A DNA stretch of 64,000 nt from Trypanosoma brucei gambiense DAL972 (taxonomy: Eukaryota; Euglenozoa; Kinetoplastea; Trypanosomatida; Trypanosomatidae): the NCBI RefSeq assembly GCF_000210295.1, contig NC_026744.1:1612001-1676000 (forward strand). Reading direction: 5' to 3'. The notes beneath the pieces are model-generated. The model searched no databases. It was not told where the DNA came from and saw nothing but the letters and a program-made list of their open reading frames with translations. A program made the position numbers and the translations under genes. Shown here one piece after another: positions 49,844-59,330 of the stretch. How positions within the stretch are numbered: the first letter of the stretch is position 1; every line of letters starts with the position of its first letter.

Positions 49844-50677
49844 TATCAGGAGTGAGTGGTGGCGTTCGTACTCCGCCGCAGCTCGCTGTGTATGGGTATG
49901 TGGCTGTGGTTTTTCCTTACCCCGTGACGGGTAGTGAATCACATTACTGTTTCCCCATGCGAATGCACATGCAGGGGTGACTATTCTGATAAGTGAAGAA
50001 CAAAACTGTAGTGGTTCGGATGGCTCTTTGGTACTTACTTGTGCCCCTAACAACTCGTTAACGCTGTCCTGACGATAACCGCGCTTGCGAAGTTGTTTTC
50101 GCATGGTAACAACGGGAGTGCTTCGGACAGGGAGCTCTGGCACTACTTCATCATATGTACCGTCCCTCTTTATTTTTTTTAAAAAAAAGTGGACCACGAT
50201 GTTCACCACTATATTGTGGGTGTGGGAACCTCTGTTCGCTATAGTGCCACTGGCCGAGGTGAACAGCAAAAGGAAAAACAAAAAATAAATAAAGTCTCAT
50301 TGAGTTGAAGGCGCGCAGCGCTCGCAAGTGTTTCAGAGTGGAGATGCATGCTGGTAGTCCTTCCTTATGTTTTCAGCCGCTGGGCACCCTCCCCCATGTC
50401 TCTGCCTTTCTAACCCTTTTCTGGCTCGTAATCTGCAGCCCATAACGCGCGCACAATTACGCGATACCTTCGACGCCCTAGCAGTCCGGATGATGTTCTA
50501 AAAGCCAACTTTACCAAAAGACTGTTAATGGGGCCAAATAACTGATTAAGACAGGTAACTCCGGGAAGGTGGTTAGAGTAATGGGATCTGTGTTTAGATG
50601 ATTTTTGTTGCTGTTTTAATAAAAGTGACCCTTTGACCTCTTTGGAACTCCCTTTCGCCTCATTGTGCGCTACAGAC

Positions 50678-51131
50678 TCTTCTGCAAGTGTTCTAAACGA
50701 AAGGGAGTTAACTTATTGATATCGTGTTTCCATTTTGAGGGAGAAGAGAAGCATCAAAGAGTACAAGAAGGGATCCACCGGCACCTTGATCTCATCTTCA
50801 TCTGTTTTCCCATGTTTTCTGGAGAAACCTAGTAGTGAAGATGTTGTGTTATGATATAGGAGGCAGTGAAAGCATTGAGTAAGGAAAAGTTGTTTTCCTT
50901 CTTTCCTCATCCCCATTGGTAATTGGCACGTAACGGCGTCACCACCCATATATCGGGGGCTTTCGCTGAGTGTTGGATGAATGTGTGCTCGGGGTGCGAG
51001 CAAGGATCAGCAACATTGTCAGTAGAAGAGACCTTCTTAAGCTCGCATCAGATATGTTGATTCTGCTTCTCATGCTGAAACGAGTAGGGGACTTCTATCG
51101 TAGTGAGTGATACAACTTAACGAGGAGGATT
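50678..51131 (+). repeat. Left copy of a duplicated contig end
   Basis: This ~454-nt block is repeated at 51232-51685. Up to about 51027 the copies are almost identical; beyond that the left copy shows scattered single-base indels and changes that increase toward the gap, as in a low-quality read end. Confidence 0.85.
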
Positions 51132-51231
51132 NNNNNNNNNNNNNNNNNNNNNNNNNNNNNNNNNNNNNNNNNNNNNNNNNNNNNNNNNNNNNNNNNNNNN
51201 NNNNNNNNNNNNNNNNNNNNNNNNNNNNNNN
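51132..51231. other. Assembly gap of exactly 100 N
   Basis: One hundred undetermined bases, the usual placeholder for a gap of unknown size. It lies between two copies of the same sequence. Confidence 0.98.
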
Positions 51232-51685
51232 TCTTCTGCAGTGTTCTAACGAAAGGGAGTTAACTTATTGATATCGTGTTTCCATTTTGAGGGAGAAGAG
51301 AAGCATCAAAGAGTACAAGAAGGGATCCACCGGCACCTTGATCTCATCTTCATCTGTTTTCCCATGTTTTCTGGAGAAACCTAGTAGTGAAGATGTTGTG
51401 TTATGATATAGGAGGCAGTGAAAGCATTGAGTAAGGAAAAGTTGTTTTCCTTCTTTCCTCATCCCCATTGGTAATTGGCACGTAACGGCGTCACCACCCA
51501 TATATCGGGGGCTTTCGCTGAGTGTTGGATGAATGTGTGCTCGGGGTGCGAGCAAGGATCAGCAACATTTGTCAGGTAGAAGATACCTTCTTAACTTCTC
51601 ATCAGAAATGTTGATTTTGCTTCATCTGCTTTAAGGACGAGGGGAAGTTTATGGAAGTGTGTGAGAAAACTTAAGGGGGTGGATT
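51232..51685 (+). repeat. Right copy of a duplicated contig end
   Basis: Matches 50678-51131 at an offset of about 552-554 nt. Its first 25 nt lack two bases present in the left copy, again in the manner of a low-quality read start. This copy reads on cleanly into unique sequence. Confidence 0.85.
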
Positions 51686-52572
51686 TGTTGTGGTGCAGGC
51701 AGAGGCTTAATCCCTGGTAACGTTTTTCCCTTTGATAAAGAACTGAGGACAAAGGGAGTTAGGAAATGATGTGGGATATCGTCTTCTCTTTACCCTTTGT
51801 ATGTGAGAGAGGCCCCATGGATGTGTTACACTGGGGTATTTGTTGTGTCTGATGGGCGGAGAAGCGTTAAACTAAAATTAGGTGCGTAATAACTGTGGCT
51901 GTGGTGGAATATTTCGTGCCAAGCAGGGCGACAGCATTTGCTTCCTTGAGATATAGAATCACGTGCTGCCATAATGATTAGGGGTAGCAAAAGTGCCTGG
52001 AACAGTCCTCAGTGGGAGTGGAACTGGGAAGGGCACAAAACTTCTCCGAGCGGTCGCGCGTGATATTGTAGATCATGTATAAGCACTGTGAAGGTTTGTA
52101 GCTCCTAATCGGTTGTGAAGACATACAACCTACCGATGCTCATGTACATCTCGCTCGTCGTCCCTTCATATGAAGACAGTGTGAACAGTACATCTTTTTC
52201 CCCCAAGAGCCGCGCACTTCACAACCGTAATGGAAGCAAGTGTTAAAAGGAGTACCGAGCGCTGAATTATGGGAGGGATGCCCACAATATCTGAAGTTTT
52301 TTTTTAAAGTTTGGTGAATGTGCAGAGGCACATGTACACCGATTGCCGAGGGGCGGGGCGTCCCGGGCACGACATATCGAGGGCGTTCTAGCTTTGTGTT
52401 TGGTGTGGTATTTTGAGCACGTGGAAAATTTTGTTTACTTTCTTATTTTTCCGCCACCCCCACGCCCTTTGAAGGGGGCTGCCCCATAGAAGCGTGACAA
52501 CACAACTTCATTCTACGTGCTTACTACACTTGGTTATAGGGGTTGCTTAGGAACAATTGGCGAGAAAACAAA

Positions 52573-55500
52573 ATGCTCACAACCTTCGATTTTGGTGTCA
52601 ACATCGATGAGGAGGAATGGGGAGTTCTCCACAACAAATTGCGCTCGTTTGTGTCTGGCCACGAAAAAATGCTGATGGACATTCAACAAACATTCAACCG
52701 TCGCTGGGACCCAACAGTGTGGGATGCCCATTCCGATACTGTGTTCCTGCAGCTCGGAGCGGAGGCACTGCGACACCTACTCGAGAAAGACCCGCCGGAG
52801 GAGGAAGACGACGAATTTAGCACATCGATAGCAGACGTTCTTGGGAGGACGCAGATACAAAATCGTCTTTTCTATCGAATAACACTGTGCTTCGCAGACC
52901 TTGCGCTTAAAATGGAGTCGCTCACGAAGGAGGCAAACGACCTGTTGCTGCCACCTCTTGCAATGTTTGACGATAACAACTGTCGGGATGGATGTGCCGA
53001 AGAAACTGAAGATGAAGAAACCGATGGTATTACCGATGAGGAAGCGCTTCGAGGAGCCGGTCGCATGTTAGGCGTTCTTCAAAAGGTATGGAGGTGGCTT
53101 AGGCGCGTGCAGAAGGTTGTTTGCCACGTGGTGCAGCAACTTGCGTCGCTTTATTCACCGCAACACAAGTGTGAAAATTATCGCTCGTTCTCTCGCGTGC
53201 GCTATTTGCTGATCTGGCGCAAGCTTGCAGATCTTCTCGGGGCCGTTGTTTGCGTAGAAGAGGTTTTATACTCACACGACACACTTCGTTACGGTCTCTC
53301 GATATACCGTAAGCTGCTCGCGCAAGTGTCAAGGAACTTGGAGAAATTCGAATGCGATGAGGAAAAATTAGATCTTTTTTGCCACTTGCTGACAAAAATC
53401 GACAAGGAGCTACTTGATGACGGAATACTAAAGCGCATAACCGGACAAGCATTTGAAACAGGTTTCGTGGCCACTGCTGATGAACCGCCACTGGTTGTTA
53501 CAACAAACAAAAGGCTCTACGAAGAGTTCACGGACGTTCTAATTCAGTTCATAACCTCTGCTGAAGGGACTATTGGAACCATGCGGGGATATGATGAACG
53601 TGAGCGCTACGTTGGAGTCCTTGGGCTCTACTATATGTACCTCCGCTTGTTCTCTAGTGTGGCCGAAGAGTCGCACCGACGGGACATTTGTAACCGTATT
53701 TTTGCTTTGTATCGCAAGATTCCCATTGTTTACATACGTGGAATGCATTGCTTTCGTACTGCTCTGTGGTTCATTCGACGCCTGAATGCGGAGCTAAAAC
53801 GATTTCACCTCGATGCGGTGAAGGAGAGGACGTTGCTTGTTAAGCAGGAGTGCCAAAACAGCAAGTTAGCATTTCTTCCGCAGATGAACCGCTTTACGAC
53901 ACTTGTTAGCGTGTGGCTCGCGGAAATGGAGAGCACCGCTGCAGCCGCAAACCACTCGCAGCACGGGGAGTTTCTCCAGACAGTTGCGTTGGTGCTGCAG
54001 CGGGGTGTTTTTCTGGCACATAATGTCCGAAGATTAATTGTATATCACGTTGCCCTGCATGACTGCGCAGATGACGCTCTTTCTGTGCATGACGTTGATG
54101 GAATATCCCAGGGTGTGCAGATGCTGATGATGATACGGGCTGCGTACCACGATAAAACAGGAGTAATTGCCGCTTCGTACAATGTGTTAGTGGGTCATAT
54201 TAAATATGTAATGGAGCAACATTTGTACGACATGTGCCTCGGAATGAGCAAAATTCCTCAGCGTAACAGCACTGCAGAAACCAAAGATCAGTACAGTGCC
54301 ATCTGTATGGCACTTGATCTGCTGCGTAAACCACAAACACCCGAAAACGTCATGTGCATTGACCTTGTACTAAGTGTTGTGTTTCACAGGCAGAAAACAA
54401 ACGGGACTTCTTCAACAGCTGCCCTAACCGCTGAGCACGGCGGTGGTACTCTTATCGCCTTCTCGCAACTTGGCCGCATAGCTTCATACCAAAAGTCGAT
54501 TCAGGATGCAACTAACTGTGAGTTTTTGTACTGGCAGCGGGAAGTATTCTTTCCAACCTTCATCAAGCGGCTCTACCAAAAACCATTGAACTCCGAGTAC
54601 ATGCCATACACGATACTGGCCATGCACGATTGTGTCCCGTCTATTCTTTCCTCCAGGCACACCAAGAGCGCAAGGTCTCTGCTCGACGCTTATACTTCTT
54701 ACACGTGGGGGTGTATTCGCGAGCACCTTATCGAGCCGTTGTGTGTTGACATTGAAAACGACCTCCGTCTGTGTACCCACTCAGTCGTCTTGGGGCAGCC
54801 ATTTAGACAAATTGGGGCCTCGACACGCGCACGAGATATGGCACGGTTTACGCGGCTACCCCCGATCTGTCTTTTCAGCGAGTGGCTACACATTGCAACC
54901 GAAGTGGAGAAGCACTTGGACGAGAAATTTTATAATCTTAATGCCCTAATGGCCAATGATTGGAAGACATACGAGGAAATACGCAACTTGGCGCTCCAAC
55001 GGTATGGATTGCGGATATGCGATGGATATCTTCCGGGTAGTATAGTTGATCAGGGACTCGATGTGCTTGTAATAACGGAGAACATACAAGTTTTTGTTGC
55101 TAACTACACGTACAACATGAATGAACAACTCTTTGTGCAACGACCGTCGACTACAGAGTCGAAACATCTGCACACCCTGCATATTCGCCACATTGCCAAT
55201 TCCATACGGACACACGGAACTGGTATTATGAATACAACAGTAAACTATGTTTACAAGTGTCTCTTAAAGAAACTTGCTATACTTTCACAATTTCTTTGCG
55301 ATGACCACGTTAAGTCGAGGTTACTCAAAAATGCGAAGCTGCTGCACCACAAGAAGGAGGAGCGAAGCGTCGAGTACACGCTCGCGTGGGCAGAAAAATT
55401 TATTCGTGAGATGCATAAGTTGGGAGTTGCGGATGACGGTCAAACTTTCCTCTCTAAATTTCGTCACCTCGTTTCGGAAATTGGCAACGCCCTAGCTTAC

Positions 55501-56346
55501 ATGAGGATGATGCGCAGCGGCGGTCTGCGTGCCGTCGCTGATTCTGCGGCTTTTGTACCGTTTGTTGATGCCGACGTTAGTCTGGAGCGGTTCGTTATCC
55601 CTGAATCCGATGAAGAAAATGAAGGCAATGGTGATAATAAGTCGAATGATACTGACGGAAATTGTGAGAAAGGCAGCGACAGTGGTGAATGCAGGAAAAG
55701 CAGAGAAAAAGTACCGCAGTGTACCACTCAGGCGGTGCAAGTAGTCGATGGAGTCATTGGTAGCATGCGTGAGAAGTTGTCTGATGGCTCAGCGTACTTC
55801 CGCATGCTTCTGGAGGCAGTGACCAAGCGCTTAAAAGGGGCCGTCAAGTACACTCATTTGAAAAACTTCTATCTCATTGTTCCACCCATATGTGTTCTGC
55901 ACGTTGAAACCATGATACGGGAGAAAGAACAACTCGTCAAGAAGAACAAGGACGGTATATTTACGGATGACGGTTTTGCATTGGGGTGTTCTTTCTTGCT
56001 TAAACTTTTTGGTGTGTGGAACCTTTTTGATTCACTACACTGGTTCGAAAACATACGGAAGCATTATGGGTCCCACCTCCAAGAGGTTCGTGAAGGGATT
56101 GCCAGACACGAACAAAAGATGAAAGCAAGCAAGAACGCAGCTGTTTGTTGGGAAGAAGAGGTCAACAACATGCATCTGACGTCTATGATGCTTGAATGTT
56201 CACTGGGTGAGTATACCGCATTGGAGGAGGCTTTCGTGTCAAGCAAAGTTTTCTTCTACTTTGCGACGCCGGAGGACGCCAGCGGTGAGCTTCAAGATGA
56301 TGACAAGGACGAAAGTGAAGAAGGTACAGATGCAGATGAAGGCTAG
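52573..56346 (+). CDS. WASH complex subunit SWIP (WASHC4/KIAA1033)
   Basis: SWIP is a scaffold subunit of the WASH complex, which drives Arp2/3 actin nucleation on endosomes. The protein has 1257 residues from ATG 52573 (the extension to 52543 starts with TTG), close to the size of animal SWIP. The C-terminal half is strikingly conserved: ITENIQVFVANYTYNMNEQ near 833, RHIANSIRTHGTGIMNTTVN at ~877, MHKLGVADDGQTF at ~947, IGNALAYMRMMRSGG at ~970, LKNFYLIVPP at ~1095, and TDDGFALGCSFLLKL with DSLHWFENIR at ~1130-1165. The N-terminal half is more divergent. An acidic Asn/Asp/Ser-rich insert (~1012-1055) separates conserved blocks. A formin lies upstream on the same strand, but the two are unlikely to be co-regulated by position. 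Confidence 0.93.
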   Translation: MLTTFDFGVNIDEEEWGVLHNKLRSFVSGHEKMLMDIQQTFNRRWDPTVWDAHSDTVFLQLGAEALRHLLEKDPPEEEDDEFSTSIADVLGRTQIQNRLFYRITLCFADLALKMESLTKEANDLLLPPLAMFDDNNCRDGCAEETEDEETDGITDEEALRGAGRMLGVLQKVWRWLRRVQKVVCHVVQQLASLYSPQHKCENYRSFSRVRYLLIWRKLADLLGAVVCVEEVLYSHDTLRYGLSIYRKLLAQVSRNLEKFECDEEKLDLFCHLLTKIDKELLDDGILKRITGQAFETGFVATADEPPLVVTTNKRLYEEFTDVLIQFITSAEGTIGTMRGYDERERYVGVLGLYYMYLRLFSSVAEESHRRDICNRIFALYRKIPIVYIRGMHCFRTALWFIRRLNAELKRFHLDAVKERTLLVKQECQNSKLAFLPQMNRFTTLVSVWLAEMESTAAAANHSQHGEFLQTVALVLQRGVFLAHNVRRLIVYHVALHDCADDALSVHDVDGISQGVQMLMMIRAAYHDKTGVIAASYNVLVGHIKYVMEQHLYDMCLGMSKIPQRNSTAETKDQYSAICMALDLLRKPQTPENVMCIDLVLSVVFHRQKTNGTSSTAALTAEHGGGTLIAFSQLGRIASYQKSIQDATNCEFLYWQREVFFPTFIKRLYQKPLNSEYMPYTILAMHDCVPSILSSRHTKSARSLLDAYTSYTWGCIREHLIEPLCVDIENDLRLCTHSVVLGQPFRQIGASTRARDMARFTRLPPICLFSEWLHIATEVEKHLDEKFYNLNALMANDWKTYEEIRNLALQRYGLRICDGYLPGSIVDQGLDVLVITENIQVFVANYTYNMNEQLFVQRPSTTESKHLHTLHIRHIANSIRTHGTGIMNTTVNYVYKCLLKKLAILSQFLCDDHVKSRLLKNAKLLHHKKEERSVEYTLAWAEKFIREMHKLGVADDGQTFLSKFRHLVSEIGNALAYMRMMRSGGLRAVADSAAFVPFVDADVSLERFVIPESDEENEGNGDNKSNDTDGNCEKGSDSGECRKSREKVPQCTTQAVQVVDGVIGSMREKLSDGSAYFRMLLEAVTKRLKGAVKYTHLKNFYLIVPPICVLHVETMIREKEQLVKKNKDGIFTDDGFALGCSFLLKLFGVWNLFDSLHWFENIRKHYGSHLQEVREGIARHEQKMKASKNAAVCWEEEVNNMHLTSMMLECSLGEYTALEEAFVSSKVFFYFATPEDASGELQDDDKDESEEGTDADEG

Positions 56347-56675
56347 GGAAACGGTTGCTCCACCAAGTACCGCCTGTACTACCACACGGTGTTTGTACAC
56401 ACTTACCACCTTCGATGTTAAATCGGGTGGTGTGAAAACGTCAGGTGAGTTTCCTGCAGGTGGTGGGCCGAAACTGCCACGGGACCCGTTGCTTCACTAT
56501 TTCGTAAAATCGCTCCACGGTTTTCTTTCAACTTGCTTGGTCATGACATCCCAACGGCTAGTAACATTTAGCGCCAACAATAACTTCTTCTGCATCGCCA
56601 CTGTATTTCCCACCCTTCACACTTCTCCCAGCGTTAAAAATAGTAAGTCGTTGGCATTAAGAGGAAAGACCGAAA
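56347..56675. other. Intergenic region, SWIP to J-protein gene
   Basis: Compact 329-nt spacer without a gene. It ends in a pyrimidine-rich stretch and a predicted splice acceptor. Confidence 0.5.
56601..56631 (+). promoter_or_regulatory. Predicted spliced-leader acceptor
   Basis: A C/T-rich tract is followed by AG at 56630-56631, giving a 44-nt 5' UTR before ATG 56676. Confidence 0.5.
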
Positions 56676-59207
56676 ATGTTGTCACGGAGCGCCTGGGTGT
56701 TTGCAATGAGTCCTCGCGCGGCACTCACTGCGCTTGGCATCCAGTTCACCTCTAATATCACACAGGCGACTGTCAAGAAGGCATACATTGCACAGACGCT
56801 GCGCTGCCATCCGGATCTCAACCCCGAAGATCCAAATGCGACAGAAAAATTCCGAACTATATCTGAGGCGCTTCGTGTTGTACTGAAGTCCCTTGAAGCG
56901 AGAAGAAATGCAACAGCACCGGGAGAAGGAGCAAAAACCACCGTATGCCCTGCATTCAATGATCCGGATGGCGCCATAGAGACGCTGCGTCAGGCGATTG
57001 CCGCTTACCACCGGCATCGAGAGATAATGCGCTCTGCTGCCTTTGTGGCGGGGAAGAATAAGAGTGTGCCGGCTGAGCGGGTAAATCCTTTCGTTGATAA
57101 CTCACTGGAGCATGTGTCTTTTGTCTGCCGCTCGGAGGCCGTTGCGATGCAGAGGGTGCGGCGGTTTTGTAACGAGCTGCCAGAGGTGTTATGCGGTCGT
57201 TCGTGTGCCCTTTTCGAAGCAGTAGCCTTCTTTAACTCACGGTACGTCGAAGCAACGTCTCAATGTGTGCTGCGGTTTTCAAAGAACCTTCCCATAATCG
57301 TCAGCCGAGTTGTGAAGAATCGGAAGAAGTACGTGCGTTACACGCAAAATAAGGCAATTTCGGGTTTTGGAACGGGGAGTCGACCCCAGCGACAGCGCAT
57401 CGAAGACATGTCAATGAAACCCCTCGTCCTCGTTGGTGCGTTGATTTTCGACCAGGGAGGCAGGTGCTGCCCAAACGCTGAGTGTTCATGTAGTTCTGAA
57501 CACAGTGGGTTAAACTATAACTTGCACAACTGTAATCAAAGCACTTGCGGCGCCGTGTGCAAGGAAGAACTAAAAATATGTGATGAACTGAAGTGCGTTA
57601 TCAATCCTTCAGATTCAATAGGTGATATCACAGAGAATATTGGTCGTTGGGAAGCCGCTAGTTTTAACCGACTCCAGCTGGAACTTGCAATGGTAGATAT
57701 CACGTCCCTAATCTCCGGTATTCTCGAGCTTAACGACCACCCACTAACAATGATGAACCACTTGCACCTCCCAAAATCGACGTCTGAGAGGGTGTCGTTA
57801 ACTCTTCAGAAGCTTGCTTGTGGTTTGTGCCACCACTGCGGCGAACACGAACGTGGAGTTACCACTGACGTGGAAGCCTCTGGTTCCCACCGTCGCCCAG
57901 AGATAACGACTATCGCAGACAGGATAAACTTCTGCCGACATCTAGCTCACACTGCGGCCAGCTATATTAAAGGAAACATAATCCTCGTGTTGGATGATCA
58001 TTCTTCCCTGGTGGAAGGCGCTGATGAAGTGGTTGTGGACGAAGTAGGGGATATTACAACGGGGACGAAACTGAACTCGGTTGATTGTGAAAAAGACTAC
58101 CAAGTCGCTCGTCACATGAGTTGCTGCACCGCTGAGATGATACAGTTTTCGGTGTCTGTCAAACTCTCGAAGGACGTGGAACACTTTCTCGACTGCGTAA
58201 TCGCCGCGATGACACGGGTGTCTGAGGAAGCTGAATCCTCAGTTTTTACGTTACCAACTCTTCTGGAATTGAGGGAGAGGGTGGTGCAGGAGGAGTTTAT
58301 CCCGGTGGGTGAAGGTGCCGGGCAGCTGAATGCAGATGCTGTCAATGAGGGAGTGAATTGTGCAGAAAAATATCCTGCCGAGGCAGTTGCAGCCGCGGAG
58401 GGGAATCTGGAAGGTGGTAGTGTGGAAACGGACAGTGAGTGCCGCGCCGCCAACCAGCTAGACTTCGACTCCTCGCGCCAATTGTGTGAAGTTGAAGAAC
58501 GATGTGACGCAGAATATCGGTACCGCGGGCCAATACGCTGCTTTCCTCGTATATTTTCAATGGATGCACAACAGGAACTCTTGTTCTGGAAAAACGTGCG
58601 CAAACATCGTTTGTATCTTGCAAGGCGCGCGCCCGCCATGAATTCTGTGAATATTTACTACGATTGTATGCCCTACGATCCACATCGGCACTCGCTGCAT
58701 CACGATCTCCGCCGCAATAAGGATGAACTTTTTGCAGGATGGGTGGGTGAAGCTGAGGAGGGTGTAGACGACGCAGTGATTACAAAAAAGGAACTGCAAA
58801 GCAGTGCCATGTTTCTTAAGTGGCTGGAAGATGTTGCGGAGCAATCTTCACTAAACAAGGAATGCCAACGAATAGTCCGCGAGTCGGGAATCGGCTACAT
58901 CTCGCGTGATCCGCTGCTTCCTCTACAGCATTACTTATCGTTCGTTAAAGTTTTTTCCGCTGCGGCGACAGTGCGAAGCATCATTGAAAGTGGCGCCAGC
59001 AATGACAAAGGAGCAACTTCGGAGAACCCTGGCCTATTCATTGTGGTTGGCACGGAGTGCGATGTGCGTGACGGTGGACGGCTTTTAGTGCCGTGGTGGA
59101 TGGATCCCCTAGCACTGCTAGCGCTCTTGCAGTGCGACGACGCACAGGAAACACGCTGCCTCAATGGAGGTGCCGCTGCGTCGCCATCAGCAGCACAAAC
59201 GCCATGA
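56676..59207 (+). CDS. J-domain (DnaJ-like) protein with a large trypanosome-specific C-terminus, probably mitochondrial
   Basis: The 843-residue protein starts MLSRSAWVFAMSPRAALTALG, a plausible mitochondrial presequence that runs into helix I of a J domain. Helix II and the loop read VKKAYIAQTLRCHPDLNPED, with the HPD motif needed to stimulate Hsp70 ATPase, and helix III reads ATEKFRTISEALRVVL. The domain ends by residue ~75. The remaining ~770 residues have no recognised domain. They contain scattered paired cysteines (CCPNAECSCS at ~266; CGLCHHC at ~385) that are not arranged as the DnaJ Cys-rich zinc domain, and an acidic middle. A basic, aromatic block lies around residues 620-690. The protein is a type III (J-only) co-chaperone by classification. 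Its client is unknown. Confidence 0.82.
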   Translation: MLSRSAWVFAMSPRAALTALGIQFTSNITQATVKKAYIAQTLRCHPDLNPEDPNATEKFRTISEALRVVLKSLEARRNATAPGEGAKTTVCPAFNDPDGAIETLRQAIAAYHRHREIMRSAAFVAGKNKSVPAERVNPFVDNSLEHVSFVCRSEAVAMQRVRRFCNELPEVLCGRSCALFEAVAFFNSRYVEATSQCVLRFSKNLPIIVSRVVKNRKKYVRYTQNKAISGFGTGSRPQRQRIEDMSMKPLVLVGALIFDQGGRCCPNAECSCSSEHSGLNYNLHNCNQSTCGAVCKEELKICDELKCVINPSDSIGDITENIGRWEAASFNRLQLELAMVDITSLISGILELNDHPLTMMNHLHLPKSTSERVSLTLQKLACGLCHHCGEHERGVTTDVEASGSHRRPEITTIADRINFCRHLAHTAASYIKGNIILVLDDHSSLVEGADEVVVDEVGDITTGTKLNSVDCEKDYQVARHMSCCTAEMIQFSVSVKLSKDVEHFLDCVIAAMTRVSEEAESSVFTLPTLLELRERVVQEEFIPVGEGAGQLNADAVNEGVNCAEKYPAEAVAAAEGNLEGGSVETDSECRAANQLDFDSSRQLCEVEERCDAEYRYRGPIRCFPRIFSMDAQQELLFWKNVRKHRLYLARRAPAMNSVNIYYDCMPYDPHRHSLHHDLRRNKDELFAGWVGEAEEGVDDAVITKKELQSSAMFLKWLEDVAEQSSLNKECQRIVRESGIGYISRDPLLPLQHYLSFVKVFSAAATVRSIIESGASNDKGATSENPGLFIVVGTECDVRDGGRLLVPWWMDPLALLALLQCDDAQETRCLNGGAAASPSAAQTP

Positions 59208-59330
59208 GGTGGTTAAACGGAATAAGTTGCTTTTGTTAATCTTGAAAAATATCTGCATTTATTTTACTAATAGTTGGGAAGAAATCTTCCTGTTACCATA
59301 ATACTCTGTTGCTCACTCTACTTTGAACAG

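Larger units (their letters stand above)
49844..52572. other. Intergenic region containing an assembly gap and a duplicated contig end
   Basis: No supported gene. The block at 50678-51131 recurs at 51232-51685 on the other side of a 100-N gap, so the real interval is probably about 550 nt shorter than drawn. The 182-codon - strand frame at 49733-50281 is judged spurious. G/C-rich sequence around 52320-52370 and a pyrimidine tract at 52437-52470 precede the SWIP gene. Confidence 0.5.

Noticed and set aside
49733..50281. - strand frame of 182 codons.
   Set aside because: It starts and ends in low-complexity sequence, overlaps the 3' end of a + strand gene, and runs against the direction of the whole + strand unit.
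50713..51555. Two identical 96-codon - strand frames, which look like a duplicated small gene.
   Set aside because: They are the same sequence copied on both sides of the assembly gap, and the frame has no recognisable content.
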